Shown here: piece after piece, positions 61,026-64,000 of the stretch
How the letters are laid out: each line of letters begins with the position of its first letter
How positions within the stretch are numbered: position 1 is the first letter of the stretch
Assembly (NCBI GenBank): GCA_012295275.1
Contig: CM022671.1
Span: forward strand, 13,557,178-13,621,177
Origin: Chrysomallon squamiferum
Lineage: Eukaryota; Mollusca; Gastropoda; Neomphalida; Peltospiridae
DNA: 64,000 bases
Direction of reading: 5' to 3'
Made by a program: the position numbers and the translations under genes
The notes under the pieces: generated by a model
What the model saw: the letters and a program-made list of their open reading frames with translations, nothing else
What the model was told of the DNA's origin: nothing
The model's database searches: none

Positions 61026-63488
61026 CTAGTCCAGACAGAACTTTGGCTTATCTGTACACACACTCTGAAAAAAAAAATTTAAACAATTATAAAAACTGAA
61101 AACTGGTTTTCGAGTATTTCTTTAGACATGTTATTCCCTTTTATTATTTTAATACACTATAACAATTGTAACTCTTTATTTATGTAGATGCATTGTTACT
61201 GTCTTTATTATTTATTACTATTGCTATTAATATTATCATAGTCATCATTATTAATATCATCATGATCATCCTCATTACCTTTATTATTAGTGGTAGTAGT
61301 AATAATAATAATTATAATAATAATAATAATATCATCATCTGTATCAAAATACTTTACTGAAATGCATTTTGTTATCTTCACTAACAAATATGTAAATCAT
61401 AACAGAAGCTGTGTTTCAATTATTCATTAGACATTATTTTAAATGACTGATATGTTCATTCATATAAATACACTGAATATTCAAGACACCATGAAAATTA
61501 CCTGCATTAAAATTTGTTTCATGGTAAATGAATTTGTATGTTGGTTTATTATTCTGTTAGAAGCCTGGTTCACTTCTTCATCAGGGAAATGATTAATAGG
61601 CCAAACCTGAAAAAAGACATCTAAAAGTTTTATTATCTGGTTTTTCAGTTGTTGTTGTTGTTTTGTTTTTTTAATTTATAATGATATAAAGTTATAAAAA
61701 CAAAGGAAATTTTAACTATTTTTTCTTTCTTTTTTTCTGGATGAACTAACACGGACTTGTGTTTTAAAAATATCTGTTTATAACTGAGAGCAAATCTTTG
61801 ATAGACAAACTGTATGTATGGCATTTACCTTTATTTGCAGTTCTTCAAAAAACACTTGTGCAGATACAGTATGAATTAATTCCACTGGAAGAGCAGTACA
61901 TTCAACAATATATGGTCATCAGATTGATTGGTTCTATAATCACTGAATAACTATTACATTTCCTAAAATAATATTCATGCATGTTATAATTACTGTTTAA
62001 ATATAAAGCACAATGATATTCAGATACACACAAATATCTTCAATATGTTTATGCACTTATATGCACAAATAGGAGCAACAGAGAACTGTGAATGGCTAAA
62101 ATATTGTTAACAGAACTCTTTTAATACAAGTATTGGAAAGTCACTTTCTCAGTTAATACAAATGGATAGAAAGATTAAATTCTGTATACCATGTAACATT
62201 TCAAACTGACCTTCCCTTGCAAGTCTTACACTCAAACATTTATCACTGAAAATACTGCATTTCATACAAAAATCTATTATGAATTAACTAAAATTATCTA
62301 ATCTTTTTGTTTTGTCTTTGTTTTTTCCCCCAAGTTTATTTTTATGTTTTGCAATAATAATAATGATGTTTATTATAATAATAATTTCAAAGAAGGAATA
62401 AAATTAAACAGCTGGGAAATGTTCAAAGTGTGTGTTATTATGAATTAACTAAAATTATCTAGTCTTTTTGTTTTTTCTTTGTTTTTTTCCCAAATTTATT
62501 TTTATGTTTTGCAATAATAATAATGATGATTATTATAATAAAAATTCAAAAAAAAAAAAAAAAAAAGAAGGAAAAAACATTTTGCCTATACATAATTTGA
62601 GCCTTATATATTAAACTGTGCTTACGAATGTATAAATGCATTAATTAATACTAACTGTTAAGGCAAAAATTTTAAGAACATAACTTTTTTTCTGTATGAT
62701 ATCCATTCATATTAAAATACATTACGATTTGAAAATAATAATAACGATTATTTCAGTGATGATGATGATGATGATGAAGACGACAACGACGAGGACAATG
62801 ATGATGATAGCGATAACGAAGGTGATGATAATGATAAATAAATAATTTTTAACACTTGCTAACAACGATAGATCTTTACTCGATGATTCCACAATTATGT
62901 GACAATAAGATTGAGTATCCAGATGAATTCTGTTTTGTAAGGCATAATTAACACAAAAATTAAATAATAATAATAATAATAAGGACACTCTTTAAAAGTT
63001 AAAATTTTAAAATTATGTAGAACATCGATAATTTTAATTTGTTTTAAATTAGAAACTGCTTTCAATAAAATTACCTACACTGTACTGAAAAAAAAAGGGA
63101 CATAACTATTGTATCTTAAATATTTTTCTCGTTCCTGTAACGAAGGGGAATAACTCAATTAAAATTATTCAAGGAGGTAAAACAGCCGTTAAATGTTCAG
63201 TGTGTGTGTATACGGAAACCGATATTACTCATTATAGTCTATAGATACATAATCATGCCTAAACATCAACGTTCTTTTCTTAACTGCAGTAATTAAAAAT
63301 ACAATTTTCAACACAAATCCTTACCTTCTATTTCCTCCGTAGAGCACTAACCTCCTATGATAACTTGTTCCGTTATCCAAGCGATAATTCTTTGACGTAA
63401 CGGTTCTGAAAGTTGGCTGGATTCACTTTAGCGCTACTAAATTAGCGAACTCTTTGTCCGATGCGGAATGATGTATAACAAATTCCAT
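61026..63488 (-). CDS. Small unrecognised gene of five short exons, with in-frame TGA near its possible start
   Basis: Minus-strand exons in transcript order: 63488-63325, 62245-62211, 61884-61829, 61606-61502 and 61064-61026. All have GT-AG sites (donors GTAAGG, GTCAGT, GTAAAT, GTAATT) and phases 2, 1, 0, 0 agree at every join. The joined frame has 132 sense or recoded codons and ends KPKFCLD-TAG. Peptide landmarks are YHRRLVLYGGNR, ELIHTVSAQVFFEELQIK and VWPINHFPDEEVNQASNR. Starting at ATG 63488, codon 22 (63425-63423) is TGA. Alternatively exon 1 begins at an acceptor (ACTTTCAG) giving 63405-63325, with the true start upstream. Exons are too short to show up as long open frames. A poly(A)-like AATAAA follows the stop. 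The product is not recognised. The match of four phases argues for a real gene. Confidence 0.6.
62275..62560 (+). repeat. Direct duplication, period 161 bp
   Basis: The block starting GAATTAACTAAAATTATCTA at 62281 recurs at 62442 with few changes, through TTTATGTTTTGCAATAATAA. It lies inside intron 1 of the small minus-strand gene. The junction carries GGGAAATGTTCAAAGT, identical to the right end of the dispersed repeat at 28241-28827. Confidence 0.85.
62598..63200 (+). repeat. Dispersed repeat of about 0.6 kb, copy 2
   Basis: Same orientation and block order as 28241-28827, with a longer GATGATGA tract (62757-62837). It lies in the first intron of the small minus-strand gene, about 125 bp from the first exon boundary. 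The CCAAT-containing segment of copy 1 is absent. Family unknown; the ends are approximate. Confidence 0.8.
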
Positions 63489-64000
63489 ATTTCTAAAATA
63501 AATTGCATTATTATATATTTGAAATTTTATTTTTGCCATAGATCTGAACCACGTATGCTTTATTTTATTTAAAACTGAATATGTTTTATATCTTAGAAGC
63601 TTAAACTTATGAAACTGTGAACTATTTATTTAAAACAACTGACGTACGATAAACTGTTTGCTGGCTTTCACAGCGGCAGGAATTGTTCACTGCCTTTATT
63701 TCATTGTGGCGGGATTACAATTTTGTTTTTTTTTGTTTAAGAAGTTAGGTTTTGGAGCTAAATTTGACTTTAATCGCTACCCTGATGATGCAGAACGTTT
63801 AAAGTTATTAACTGTATAAATGCATAGTTTATAAAAATAATATAAATAAGTAAATAATTTTGTAATATTAGTAAAGTTATGGTTGTTTGTTGTTTTATTA
63901 TTATTAATGTAAACTAATGATGTAAAGCATATACATTAATATCTGTTTTTAAATGACTTTCTTACACTCTAATCATTCTGTATAATAATGTATATCATAA
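63489..64000. other. Right edge, upstream of the small minus-strand gene
   Basis: AT-rich sequence with an acceptor-like tract on the minus strand directly before the possible first ATG (AATTTATTTTAG), so an additional upstream exon is possible. An upstream in-frame ATG also exists near 63542. No complete exon is supported. Confidence 0.4.

Noticed and set aside
63325-63450. Alternative frame through exon 1 of the small minus-strand gene (SQLSEPLRQRIIAWITEQ)
   Set aside because: Open for about 26 codons but has no ATG, a stop upstream, and needs a different donor that bypasses the well-phased 35-nt exon.

Overview
The window is animal nuclear DNA. It is AT-rich, with multi-exon genes that have GT-AG introns, long gene-poor stretches, very many di-, tri- and tetranucleotide microsatellites, and small DNA transposons. 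The protein set (a SUV39H methyltransferase without the insect eIF2-gamma fusion, LAS1, an ASB-type SOCS-box protein, two GPR161-like receptors), together with the repeat landscape, suggests a lophotrochozoan, most likely a cephalopod mollusc. That taxonomic call is inference. No rRNA, tRNA, CRISPR or prokaryotic operon structure was seen.

Layout, left to right. 1-7.1 kb: microsatellite-rich sequence with one convincing terminal exon on the minus strand (2176-2368). 7.2-9.1 kb: a SOCS-box/ASB-like gene (+), probably two exons. 9.1-21.1 kb: a 12 kb stretch with no supported gene, holding microsatellites and a decayed minisatellite. 21.2-27.0 kb: two intronless, paralogous class A GPCRs in tandem (-), GPR161-like. 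27.7-28.0 kb: a complete non-autonomous hAT element with an 8-bp target duplication. 28.2-28.8 kb: one copy of a dispersed repeat of about 0.6 kb, ending just upstream of the next gene. 28.9-35.5 kb: a six-exon SUV39H-type H3K9 methyltransferase (+). 36.9-41.9 kb: a 5 kb, 12-unit tandem array with higher-order structure. 43.1-44.7 kb: intronless LAS1 (+). 45.5-57.4 kb: a 13-exon gene (+) for an unrecognised protein of about 1014 residues with an FHA-like N-terminus, interrupted by a one-base frameshift in an A8 run. 59.9-60.7 kb: a TA-flanked DNA transposon. 61.0-63.5 kb: a small gene (-) assembled here from five exons that keep one reading frame, with an in-frame TGA near its possible start. 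The second copy of the 0.6 kb repeat lies in its first intron.

The recognised products act in separate processes: H3K9 methylation, ITS2 pre-rRNA processing, ubiquitin-ligase adaptation and receptor signalling. SUV39H, LAS1 and the FHA-like gene lie in a row on the plus strand, but nothing in the sequence shows that they are functionally linked. The spliced models were built by hand from splice-site motifs and reading-frame continuity, and no transcript or database evidence was available.
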